Shown one piece after another: positions 1 to 10,675 of a stretch of 64,000 bases of DNA. The notes below the pieces were generated by a model. It searched no databases, was not told where the DNA came from, and saw nothing but the letters and a program-made list of their open reading frames with translations. The translations under genes were made by a program, and so were the position numbers. Source of the DNA: Rachycentron canadum (taxonomy: Eukaryota; Chordata; Actinopteri; Carangiformes; Rachycentridae). Where the stretch lies: contig CM076662.1 of the NCBI GenBank assembly GCA_038496675.1, positions 15,994,919 through 16,058,918 on the forward strand, written 5' to 3'. Each line of letters opens with the position of its first letter. Within the stretch, counting starts at the first letter, position 1.

Positions 1-1653
1 CTCTGAGATATTTTTGGTTGGATAATACTGGAACCAAATTAATTCAGTCAATTAATCAATAATTTTAATGACAGATAATTAAACTCCAACTACTGAATGA
101 CTTGATTATTGAACTAATGAATAAATAAATAAATGCCGAAAAGATCTCAAATCTATTTGGTGTTTTTCTTTTCCATTGTTATAAAACAATATATTTCAAG
201 CAAAAAACTTTAAATTCAAAAAATTATAACATAAATTTTGGATTGTGACTGAAAAAATAAAACTACATCTTATGTTTCTTGATACAGATTCAGGAGACGA
301 CACTTTCAGCTCAGTTTCATAGACTAAATAATTGTTTAAAATGTTTATGTGATTTACTATTTTTATAGTCAAATAAGAACTTGGTTATTAGTGCAACAAC
401 TTAATCGATTTTCAGTCCATTAGCCATCAATAATTTTAATAATCATCTTTTTAGCAAAAATGCTAAAATGTGATTTATAGGATTTGATGTTTTTCTTGGT
501 CTTACAATATTTTATTTTCATGTGCTTTAAACTTTCATCACATTCAGTGATGTTACCTGGTGCTGTGAATATTTATCACCGTTTTCTGATGATTTACAGA
601 ACAATAAATATATTCAAGAAAATATTCAGCAGGGTGACTCAGAAAGTTTGGAGTGACACAAAGATCAAACTAAACCAAAACAAGATGGAAGGTTGTTAGC
701 ACTTTATTTTCTTATTACCATCTTCTGCTACAGACTTTGACAGTTTAACAGTCATGAAAATGACAGCTGGTGTAAAAGTCTGACTCATCTGATTTTGTGT
801 TTCTCCACTGCATGCTATCTTTTTGCAGAATTTAAACCAGGACACAAAAGTTTTGAAAACAACTTAAAAATATCTTTTACAGTAACACTTAGGACACAGT
901 AGGTTCTGAAGGACTGGGGAGATTGTACAATATGTTTGTACAGCAGAGAATAATAAGATACAGTCCTCTTTGGTTGACTCAGTATTAGTATTAAATTTGA
1001 AGTATGTTACTTTTAGCTTCTCCCAACTTGAAAATATATAAATATTACATAAATATGACATTAAATAAATGTATCCTATAATCCTGTATGTACAAATTTA
1101 CATTAAAATTCAGAAGAAACAGGCCATTTCCTTAACAGTGTGTTTATACCTATAATCTCTGTCATTCCAGTAGCATCTACATCTTATAAACTGATCATCA
1201 CATTGATGATTTAGTGATTCAAGTCTAAAGAAAACAGTTCTCAGAATATTCATAAAGAGCTTCAGGTGATCCTTATAAATCACATCACAGGATTATACAA
1301 TCATTTAATTAACAATGCCTTTTTTCATTTCCAAGTTCAAAGGCATGCTTCCTCCCTATAAGATATGAAACTGAAGTGATTATGTGCTGGAATGTAATGA
1401 GATGATGAGTGTGTATAAAGTACTGTATATACAGTATTGTCATTGTACATGCTATTCATAGGCCTAATGTAACATGGCTGTGGCTGTAGACACATGAGCT
1501 GTCTCAGTCCAGTGTTTCTGTCATGAAAATGTTTGTAGGGTGAACTTGTGGTCGACTCAGACCCAATCCCTTCATTCTCACTCACTCACTCAGCTGCTGT
1601 GGAGAGCGTCGGCTAAATATCTTTAACTCAGGCCAGTCAAAACACCCACTGAC
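1..1653 (-). other. nadk 3' UTR and downstream flank
   Basis: AT-rich sequence after the nadk stop with no convincing gene. The first AATAAA on the minus strand is the complement of 703-708, so a 3' UTR of roughly 0.95 kb is plausible. Only short chance open frames are seen. Confidence 0.4.
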
Positions 1654-1813
1654 TCAGTTTTCAGTGTCTGATGAGTCTGAGATGTCTGCCAGACGCGCCT
1701 GCCTCTTGCGCACGTTCCAGTGCAAACACTGAGCCAGGCTTTCAAACCAGTCATACACTAGGTCATGACAGCAAATAGATGGCACTGGGTAACAAGATGT
1801 AGTTATCTTGATG
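1654..1813 (-). CDS. nadk: nadk last coding exon 11 (residues 442-494, stop)
   Basis: Encodes CIKITTSCYPVPSICC, then DWFESLAQCLHWNVRKRQ and an acidic Ser/Asp tail ending SDSSDTEN. TGA occupies 1654-1656. The acceptor CAACAG follows a long CT dinucleotide run on the coding strand. Confidence 0.96.
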
Positions 1814-1815
1814 CT

Positions 1816-1856
<41 letters not shown>

Positions 1857-4501
1857 ATGTTAATACTAATCCCAAAATAAAGAAAGAGCATTCTTTTTCA
1901 CACTGCCAACAACAGTGAAGGAACTTAACCAGTCCCCATGCTGGATCTCCTGTCTCTTCCTGCCATCAAACGACACCCAGGCAGTGTTTCTGGCATCTGG
2001 AGACAAAGTGATCTGTTTTAAGAGAAGAGAACAGACTGTGAGCTTCCAAAAGACAGGAGCTCTGTGAGCTTCCTGTGACGATGCAAAATAGTGTGGTGTT
2101 ACTTTAGCTAGTTAGCATGCTAACATCCTAAAAAGCAGTAATCACAGTAGAGATGAGGCAGATGTTGAAAGTTATTATATTGTATTGGATACTAGATCAA
2201 TTAAAACCTGTGGCTTCAGATGAGAAGTTAATGTTTAACCAATGGGATTAAAATTCATGTTAAAGGTTGAGAGGGGGATTTGTGCCAGATTAGAGAAAGA
2301 AAGAAAGGAAAAGTTAAAGGATCACCAACATCAGTCAATTCAAAGTTTTCAAAGCAATCCATCCAGTAATTCTTGAGGCCAGAAGAGAGAAGCAGTTCAC
2401 CGGCTCACAGACATTGCCATCCTTTGGGCCATGGCTAAGAAGTGTCAAGGCAAATTCGACAAAGGAGCACATATGCTCAAAATACTAGCAGTTTCTAATC
2501 AAGAATGCCAACGGAGAGTTTGTTTTGCCTCATTAATATGCAAATGTATACAGCAAGGAAAAATCTAATTAGACCACACACCATAGTGGTGGGACATGAA
2601 AATGCCTTCACTTTGGGTCATTTGTTGGTGAACTGTAAAAAAAAGGCCTCAGAGTGGCAACGTCAATGAGAGAGCAAAGGCCTAAAGTACTATGAGTTTG
2701 TACCAGGTGCATATGAGGATAGGGGAATATGAGATAATACCATGAGCTCTACCCCAGCAGGGACAACGATAGGCCTGAAAGAGAGCGAGTGTGGGCAAAT
2801 GGGGGTGACCATGATGGCCGGCACATTGGGGTGGATCATTGAGGCTCCTGCTGCAGCTGCATAAGCTGTGCTGCCGGTAGGTGTGGACACAATCACACCT
2901 GGAGGACAGACACAGGGAGGTAGTTTACCGCATGAATCTATCATATTTTATTCATTTGTATAGCTCTTTCTGTCTCAGTGTTACATGTGTATGTCAGTCT
3001 TTACCATCTCCCTGCACTGAGGTGATGAGGCGACCATCAAGGTACAAGTCAACATTGGACAGGTAAGAAGAGGGGCCTCGGTCCACCACCACCTCATTCA
3101 GCACCTGTATAACACACAGACCACAGTTAAGATTAGAAAGTATCTTAATGACCAAAGTCTCTCAATGACATATATCTATTATTTTTTTTAATCTGGATCT
3201 GTCGATGGATCATGGTGATATATGAACATGTTGCAAAAAACCAAAATATTATTTGAGAATATTAAGGCTTTGTACAAGCAACATGAAACTCATGATCACA
3301 GACTTCTGACCACATAAATCAAATATGTTACTGCAATGCCATCTATAGACCAAATACCATAAATGTTTTGATCTGTTTTATGTAAATATACAGTATAATA
3401 TGTGCAATAAATGTACATTTATAAATATAATTTATTGCACAATAGTTTTTCTTCAGGGTCCATACAGTTTGCTTTGTACTATATATGACATGTATAGACA
3501 GACTGACTGCAGGAAGGGCTGCAAGGGTGTTAAACTGATTGAATTGAAAGAGTCAAAGTCGAAACCAAATTAAATTTAAAGTGTTTTAGAAACATCCACA
3601 TGGTGGCGTAATCTACAACAAAAAATCCAAGTTTGTCCATATAACACGTCCAAAATATGCACCAAAAAGATAAACAAAAAAAAAAAAAATAAAGCAAAGT
3701 TATTGAAAACAACAACTGTGGTGCAACATAAGAGATAAAATAACTATTCTGCCTTTAATGAGACGTGGAATAACTACATAACTGTACATACATATCACCA
3801 TATTCTGTGGGCTACTAAACGTCAGTCTACACTATGTAACTCCCTTACATAGACGGTAAACGGCTAAATTTAATCAATGAAATTCAATACAAATAACAGG
3901 CAGCAAATACAGTACAATCCCACATTACACAAGGAAACTACAGGCACAGAGAAATGCCGGTGTGTAGACAGGCAGCATCCAGATCATGTTCCACACTTCA
4001 GTCAGTCACACAAAATACTGCAGCGCTGAGCACTTATGTCTGACAGATGTACTGACGTCATTTGAGCGCAATGCAAACATCCTGCTGGACAAAGCAGACG
4101 TGATGTAATGTGAGGTCAAAATCTGGTTCAGAGACCAGAACAATCCATCACTGTCTTTTAACGATGAGATGAAAAACCCCAGGGAGAGAGGAAAGAGGGG
4201 AAAGATGCACTGAGAGTGACAAACTGCCGCACTGTGTGTGTGCGTGTGAGTGTGTGCGTGCGTGACAGCAGCAGTGTGGCACATTGTTTAGTTAGAGTGT
4301 GTCAGACCAAGAGCGTCAGACCCCATTAAATACTAACTGCACAGTTGACGCCATGATCTCCATGGCAACTGGCGCAACAGAACTTCACAACATCTGACTC
4401 GCTCTCCCATATCAACTTTATTATGACTGTCACCATGGCAACCCAGCTGATGCTTGCTCTTGCTGAGCAGTACACATGTACCCACACACAAACAAACCTG
4501 G

Positions 4502-4555
<54 letters not shown>

Positions 4556-7500
4556 GGCCTCCATCGTCCTTATGGCGTTTACAGCATCATTTAAACTGTG
4601 TGTTCAAGAATTAATAAAGACAAAGTGCAGCCACACCAGCTCTTTTTGAGCAAATATTTCCATGACCCCGAGGAATCTAAGTTCCCTTCATACACGTTTC
4701 CACCTGCATCTGCAGAACAGACAAATTAGTCCAACAACTGATCAAACAATCAGATTTTAGATGCAATTTTCACACAAAAGAAAAAAACAACTTAGACTCA
4801 TTCTGCTGTTGTTTGTGTTTACTTTACATGTGACTCAAATGTATGAGTGGATTAAATCAATCAATTCAATCAAAGAAACATGAAGAACTGGGAAAGTAGA
4901 GTGTCTAATACAAAATCTACTGAATGACTTCAGGTTATTTATCTGCTTTAATTCATAACTGTCGCACTATAATACTTTATTCTATTAATATTTTAAGTAC
5001 TTGAAATTCTTTCTTCTTAAATGAAATTTCAACTATTTCCACCATCTCCACATCAGCTGATACCATGACTGCTTCCATCTCTTTGTCTTCAGCGGACATT
5101 AATTTCAGTTTTTTACTTTAACTCATACTGACTCTTTCAGATCCTAGATCTTCACCTTTGAACTGCAAAAAACTCTTCTGACTCAAAAGTTCCAAATGCA
5201 AAAATTCAGCATAAAAAAAGAAAAAAATGAAGCCTCTTCTGATTTAATTCTTCTTAAGTATGTTACCGAAATGAAACAATCAGCAAATGAACATTTGTTT
5301 CTCTTTGTTTTACTGACTTACTTGTAAGTCACTTTGGATAAAAGCGTCTGCCAAATGATTCAATGTAAATATTTATACTTTTCTATTGTTATTTTGTGGG
5401 AATAATGTGGGAATAAAGTTGTACAGGGCTTACAGCAGCCATTAGACACAGACAGACAGACACAAACTCCACCCCAATTGTTTGTTCTTCATCAGAAATT
5501 GCTGCCTCAGAACGGGAAGTGTTATGACTCCAGGAACAACAACAGATGTCTCTGGTTGTTCTGGTCAAATAAGAGCCCCCCCAAAAAAATTTTCTGTAGC
5601 TGAAACTGACTGCAGTCTGTGTTGTTATCTGTTTTGTGTATTTTTTATTGTATAGGTTGAATTGAAACATCTACACAACCAAGCTTATTTGATGGAAGTG
5701 ATCAGTCCAGTATCTTATTGGCTCACTGATCTCCCCTCCTGGACACCTCTGCCCTCACCTGTAGCTGCAGGGTGACCTTGCCGGCCTCACTGTTAGTGTG
5801 TCCGTGAGGAAGGAGTCCATTGTGCTCTGCTTGCTGCTGCGGTGGCTCTCGGTTGTACGGCTGCTGTCCTGTCCTCTGAAGCATGTCCTTCACCACCTTC
5901 ACCTTCAGACGACTGCGCAGAGTGATGGCTGCGTTGCCTGAAAAGACAAATATACAAATGAACACATTAGCACAAAAGTGAGGGTGATCTTAAGCTTTAC
6001 CTTTTATTTATTTAGATTTCATTTTTGCATGCACATACAATTGGCTTCAACAGTTAACATTAGACCAATATTTCATATAAAGCTGCAGCCTACCTTCAAA
6101 TACCTTGGCCACTTCAGTCTTGTATGACTCAAACTTGAAGGGCGTCAGGAAACCCAAAGAACCGAGGTGAAACGCCATAACAGGAGGAACGCTGCCCTAG
6201 AACATCAGAACATCAGTCTGACTGGCTCTGGTGGTTTAACACTTTACACTGCCATCAGCCCACTAGTCGTCACCCAATGACACATTTGGTTACCAAACAC
6301 ACAATACTGGGACAATCAGTATACATTTGCTATTAGTAAGACATTAAGTATCATAATCAGAATCATAAGCAGAGTTTACTGGCTTGAAATATCATCTGAC
6401 TGCCCATAACCTCACCTGCATCACAAGACCAGAAAGTTGAAAGGGGTAAAAGCAATAAAGTAAACCAAGGGAATGAGTAAAGGAAAAATACATTCGTAAT
6501 CCATTTTAATCACACACTTGTGAATTTGGCTGGTATTAAGTCCATCGAAGGTTAAAAAGGATACAATTTAAGAAATAAAATTTCCTGGCAAAGTGACAAA
6601 TACTGAGACATAATGTAGTTTACCTTTTGAAGTAATTTCATCGATCTATCGTAGAGATCGGCTTGGACATAGTCATCAATCAAGAAGAGTGAGATTACCT
6701 GGAAAAGAGAGGAGGCGTAGAGCAGAGTCCCATCTCCTCCCAGACAGATGATCAGGTCTATGCAGTCAGAGATATCATCATAGCCTGCAGGTGATAAAAA
6801 CACTGCTGTTGGACGACTTACGGAATTTAATAAATTAATTCAGAATGTAACAGCAAAGCAGTTCCATGTTTCCCCTTTCAGAAGGCCAAAAGAGCAAAAA
6901 TGTCCCAAGAGCATCTGGCAACTACTAAGAATTTCTGAGTCACCATATGTGATGCGTAATAGATCCAAAAATAATATACCAAGAGACAGGAAAATAGGTT
7001 TCTGAGGAATCTTTTTGTTCCACCTCTCAAGCTATTATTTGGAAACAACTTGAAATACAGTTATTTTACAAAGAAGTGGAACAAAAGAGAAAAACACTGA
7101 CATATTTCCTGTAGTGTTAATGTGATCTAAACTGAATTTTGGCTGCAGAAATTAAAAATAATAGCGTACATGTATTTTTAGGACTGTAATTATGTACAAG
7201 TACAGACATCTTCACCATCCCCTTTTTGTGAGACCTGGTTTTATTCCTTTCTTCTTTAGGGAACACATACTGAAATTCTAGCAACACTTCATTCCCCTCA
7301 CAACCTTTATTACTGGTTATTTTGCACATTACCTTTAAACATTTAAAACTATGAGCTAATAAAATATTAAGCACTGCTGTTTGCTGGCAGGTTAACAATT
7401 TCGCCATAGTAATTTTAAAGGTAATCATATGTCACTACTGAGCACCTCAAGTGGCAAAAAATGTAGTTATTTCAAGTTTAAAGTTAGAGTAAGTGATTCT

Positions 7501-10500
7501 TACCCAAAACACTTTTTGTCAAATTCAGTGAAAATACCTCCTCTCTGTATGTCAGCTACGCAGCAGCATCTGTACAACCGTTTGTTGTCTCATTATCCAT
7601 ACAATGTGCAAAAGGTTTTATAGCGACGACCTAAATACACAAGTTTGCCAAGCACAGCAGATTTATTTTAATATGTGCACACTTCAAAGTGCTATACTAG
7701 AACAAACTACACAACCAACTCTCTTTAGTTTTTTACTCTATTGTGTCTTGGGTACTGTATTGTATTTGTGTTTATGTTGTTTGTTTGATGATGTTTTATA
7801 TTATAGGGTTTGTTTTGCTTCAGCAGTATCCAGTTCCAAGCAGTAAAAGATGCTCTGGGTTCTGTCAGTCTGTCATCGCCTTGTCAATGCACGTCCATGA
7901 ATTTGGGGGCAGAGCTGAAGGTGTCTCTCTGCAGAATCACTTACTCTTAAGTAAAACTGTATGTGCAACTTTTACTTTTAACAGCATATTTTATATAATA
8001 GTATTGTAGTATATTTATCTGAGTAAATACTATATATAACACTATTATTTGATCTTCCACTGTATGTCAAGTTTATGTCACCAATTTGTGTCTAGTATGT
8101 TGGTATGGTAGGAAACACAGGGCTCTTACCCTCCCTGAAGGTGCAGAGCTGGTTGCGTATGGAGCCGAAGGCCTCGTCCTTTGACAGTGTAGCATCATCT
8201 GCAACCCTGCGTTCCACATACACCATCATCTGCTTCTCCTGATACAAACAGATATGCTTCAGTGACAAAAGCTAAAACAGACACAGACAACCTCTCAAAG
8301 GAGTGCTTTCCAAAATAACGTTGAGCATATGCTAAACATGTGTAGTTTAAAATGACGGTGTTTGTTTGGAATGTAAATGGCCGTATGTGGTTGTCATAAC
8401 TGTGTTTGACTGGACAGTAACTTTCACCTACATGTCTGGACTATTTCCTGTGTTCCACTACTGTGTACAGTCTGTTCTTTGACACAGAATAAGGTTTATC
8501 TTGGAAGGTACATTATAAAAGGTACAAACTGTTAACCATATGTAAATCAAAAGTTGTGTCACAGATAAAACAGAACACAAAAAATGTTCCCCTGGCTTAG
8601 TCTGCCCAAGGGGAACAACTGAATCAAAATTTGATTTGTTTTCTGGTACCGCATTAGGGTTGTATACACAGAACTGTTAATAAACATGGAAGAATATGAT
8701 TGAGAAACAGATTTTCCATCAGTAGTTAAAACGTATATAAATGATTTATGTGAATACACCTCATTGTATTTTAATCAGATTTGGCAAATCATAATCTATG
8801 CTTAATGATAAAAAAAACATTCAGACCTCACTTTTCTTCTGTGTGATAACTGATATATAATACCACATACAGCTGGCAGCAACATAGATGAATTAAATTG
8901 ATGAGTCAACAAGACACATCTGACTTAAGAAACAATGGAAATAGGAAAAGCCCTTAAAACTCAGCAGCTTAATGCGTTCCGTCCACATTTGGGCATATTG
9001 ACCACATTCATCTAGCCATTATCAATATCGCTTATCTCTGCATGCCAACTGACATTGGGTATTTCAGGGCCGACATATAGAGACATACAGAGACATCATT
9101 CACACTCACAATCACAGGTAATTTAGAGTCACCAGTTAATATAATAAGCATGTCTTTGGATTGTGGAAGGTAACACCAGGAGGTAACCCATGCAGGCTGA
9201 GGGAGAACATGCAATCTCCACAAAGAAAGCCCCCAAGCCTGGAATTTGAACCCAGAAACTTCTTGTTGTGAGGTACCAACGGACCATCACGACATAAATA
9301 AATTTACAGATATCAATACATACAAAATCCATTTCCAACAATGAAAAATGTCTCCTCAGACATTAACATCAGAAGACATTCTTAAACATTTAATATATAA
9401 ACTACAAGGTATAACACTGTACCTCCACTAGAAACCTGCAGAGCTCTTTGAAAGGTTCAACCAAGGTCTCATCTCTGATTTTCCTGATGACAAGCACGTT
9501 GACTGGAGGTTTATTCCAGGTGAGCCGCTGGCTGGCTGGGTCCTGGATGTGCCTGGAAGACAGAAACAGACACGAACACTAGTGAGTAAAGAAACAAATG
9601 CGAACACATAAAAGTCTGAAAAGGAAATGTCATATAGTCAGAAAAACAGATACAGATAACAGAGTAGATATACTGTGTAGAACATAGTGATAACTGTTAC
9701 ATGATCACAATATCTTGAGACGTTGGTTAGTTTGTTGTATCCTGTCCCCAAGTTGAGTCAAACGCCACCATAACACCATGTCTCACCACGTCTTCTCAAT
9801 TTAATGAAGCTTAGTCTACACTCTACTAACAGCTGAAGTCATTCATTAACTGTTATGACACTTGAATGTAGCTGTGTGAGTAAGGTCCAAATTCCAAAAA
9901 TCAGACCATAAAAAACATCTTTCTCTACTTTACCATTTGTCCTGCTCGTTTGTGTGGTGAATGACAGGCATTCGGTAGATAGATCTGCCAATGTGTGTTT
10001 TCAGATCAAGCTCAAAGAAAAACTCTGCTGAAAATAAGTATCTGCGCATGTACCATCCAATGACAGAATTGGTACTTTATCTTATCTCACACAGTTACAC
10101 AAGTTTTTCTGTGTCAATATCCCCTGCAAATTTCACAGTACACTCTCACCAGTTTGTACACACAAAGTTCGGTCGGCACCCTCATGCTTACATGACTGAA
10201 GTTGGGTTGGGAAGAATACAGGCTTTGGGTCCGAAGTGTGTGGCTGGATACGGTCCATGTAGAAAGTGGGCTCTCCTGTGGGGAGGGAAAAAAAGAGGAG
10301 TCAAGACACTAGCATCTCATGTCCTGGGTAGCAGAGTTGTGCCAGTGGCACGGGAGACCAGCTGGCAACCTGCAGTGCAAACCTCTTAGGTGAGCTTTCC
10401 GCTGTGTCGCTCGCTGACCCAGAAGGCTCCAAGTGCTCGTGTTGGCCTGGCAACCTCCGTCGCTCAATCTCCCAGAGCATCTGTTCATGACCATCTCCCC

Positions 10501-10675
10501 GTCGCTGCGACCTCTTCCCTTCCCGCCGTTTCCTTGGTGACTTGGACAGGTGCCCCCTGTGCTTGGAGGGCCTGGTTGACTCGGACAGCTGACCAGTGGG
10601 GCCTGAGGGTCGTGCCATACCTTTGTCCGGCCCTGCCAAGGACCCCAAGGATGCACTGGTCTCTGAATTCTCCAT
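1654..10675 (-). CDS. nadk: nadk, NAD kinase, complete coding region in 11 exons
   Basis: Cytosolic NAD kinase phosphorylates NAD+ with ATP to give NADP+, supplying the NADPH pool. Eleven exons (10675-10383, 10275-10192, 9552-9423, 8238-8130, 6784-6699, 6196-6094, 5937-5759, 3104-3005, 2898-2741, 2012-1930, 1813-1654) join in phase at GT-AG sites to 1485 nt, 494 residues plus stop. Visible motifs: the diagnostic GGDG at residues 221-224 followed by TLLYASSLFQ, the LNEVVVDRG segment (330-338) with the NE motif, and the substrate-binding block STPTGSTAY (366-374) followed by PHSLSFRPIVVP. The catalytic half is close to human NADK. The first ~97 residues are basic, low in complexity and divergent. 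The start at 10675 lies one base inside an exon whose acceptor ends at 10677, so a 5' untranslated exon must lie upstream. The gene runs head-to-head with gpr160. Teleosts may carry two nadk copies; I cannot tell which this is. Confidence 0.96.
1819..1852. repeat. (GA)17 microsatellite
   Basis: A perfect 34-bp GA run on the plus strand, CT on the nadk coding strand. It abuts the last nadk acceptor and forms its polypyrimidine tract. Confidence 0.97.
1930..2012 (-). CDS. nadk: nadk coding exon 10 (residues 415-442)
   Basis: Encodes ITLSPDARNTAWVSFDGRKR followed by QEIQHGD plus two bases of codon 442. The split codon reads TG|C, giving Cys442 where human NADK has Ser. Acceptor AACAG|ATC; donor TG|GTTAAG. 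Confidence 0.95.
2741..2898 (-). CDS. nadk: nadk coding exon 9 (residues 362-414)
   Basis: Encodes GVIVSTPTGSTAYAAAAGAS and then PHSLSFRPIVVPAGVELM. It is the best conserved exon of the family, with the TGSTAY adenine/ribose-binding block. Acceptor CTCCAG|GT; donor ATG|GTATTA. Confidence 0.97.
3005..3104 (-). CDS. nadk: nadk coding exon 8 (residues 329-362)
   Basis: Encodes VLNEVVVDRGPSSYLSNVDL and then YLDGRLITSVQGDG, including the NE motif that positions the substrate. Acceptor ATACAG|GTG; donor GATG|GTAAAG. Confidence 0.96.
4507..4552. repeat. (CA)23 microsatellite
   Basis: An uninterrupted CA dinucleotide run inside nadk intron 7. Confidence 0.97.
5322..5372. repeat. Interspersed repeat tail (LINE/SINE 3' end type)
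   Basis: Contains CACTTTGGATAAAAGCGTCT followed by GCCAAATGA. I recognise this motif as the shared 3' tail of fish L2-clade LINEs and their SINE partners. Only the tail is present. The family assignment is from memory. Confidence 0.6.
5759..5937 (-). CDS. nadk: nadk coding exon 7 (residues 269-328)
   Basis: Encodes GNAAITLRSRLKVKVVKD, then a divergent hydrophilic stretch (QRTGQQPYNREPPQQQ) and ends VTLQLQ. The divergent part occupies the place of a variable loop in human NADK. Acceptor TTTCAG|GC; donor CAG|GTGAGG. Confidence 0.93.
6094..6196 (-). CDS. nadk: nadk coding exon 6 (residues 235-269)
   Basis: Encodes GSVPPVMAFHLGSLGFLTPF followed by KFESYKTEVAKVFEG, the conserved HLGSLGFL segment. 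Acceptor TTCTAG|GGC; donor GAAG|GTAGGC. Confidence 0.96.
6699..6784 (-). CDS. nadk: nadk coding exon 5, GGDG catalytic loop (206-234)
   Basis: Encodes YDDISDCIDLIICLGGDGTL, continuing LYASSLFQ. It carries the GGDG diphosphate-binding motif that defines NAD kinases. Acceptor CTGCAG|GC; donor CAG|GTAATC. Confidence 0.97.
6785..8129 (-). other. nadk intron 4
   Basis: A 1.35 kb AT-rich intron with no exon-like sequence. Its left part (about 7940-8065) carries a degenerate interspersed-repeat fragment. Confidence 0.75.
7940..8065. repeat. Degenerate interspersed repeat, 'TTTTACTT' family
   Basis: The words GTGCAACTTTTACTTTTAAC and ATCTGAGTAAATACT resemble a common percomorph repeat. Related pieces occur near 51925-52035 and 54640-55000 in this window. 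Confidence 0.45.
8130..8238 (-). CDS. nadk: nadk coding exon 4 (residues 170-206)
   Basis: Encodes EKQMMVYVERRV and onward to LCTFREG. Acceptor ATCAG|GAG; donor GAGG|GTAAGAG. The spacing and the TFRE motif match human NADK. Confidence 0.95.
8239..9422 (-). other. nadk intron 3
   Basis: A 1.2 kb intron without coding signal. The part from about 9000 to 9295 is an old interspersed repeat. Confidence 0.75.
9000..9295. repeat. Degenerate interspersed repeat
   Basis: The segment includes GCATGTCTTTGGATTGTGGA, then a GGAGAACATGCAATCTCCAC-like block and GAATTTGAACCCAGAAACTT. I recognise these words from an abundant teleost repeat that normally ends in a codirectional 'ACC...CAC' motif. The copy is decayed and has no open frame. 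The exact class is not assigned. Confidence 0.55.
9423..9552 (-). CDS. nadk: nadk coding exon 3 (residues 126-169)
   Basis: Encodes HIQDPASQRLTWNKPP, then VLVIRKIRD and FKELCRFLVE, the first strand and helix of the kinase fold. Acceptor TTCCAG|G; donor GAG|GTACAG. Confidence 0.95.
9553..10191 (-). other. nadk intron 2
   Basis: A 639-nt intron. I see nothing else in it. Confidence 0.8.
10192..10275 (-). CDS. nadk: nadk coding exon 2 (residues 98-126)
   Basis: Acceptor CACAG|G and donor AT|GTAAGC. It encodes RAHFLHGPYPATHFGPKAC and onward to NPTSVM, which aligns with the human segment ending FGPKACVLQNP. It is separated from exon 1 by an intron of only 107 nt. Confidence 0.92.
10383..10675 (-). 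CDS. nadk: nadk coding exon 1 (residues 1-97 and part of 98)
   Basis: Starts at ATG (MENSETSASLGS) and encodes a Ser/Pro/Arg-rich N-terminus ending in SPK. The donor reads AAGAG|GTTTGC, a weak GT donor, but it restores Arg98 exactly with the next exon. The basic stretch KSPRKRREGKRSQRR is likely disordered. Confidence 0.85.

Larger units (their letters stand above)
3105..5758 (-). other. nadk intron 7 (2.65 kb)
   Basis: The largest nadk intron. It holds a degenerate GT tract near 4231-4264, a (CA)23 array and a short interspersed-repeat tail near 5325-5370. No coding sequence was recognised. Confidence 0.8.
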
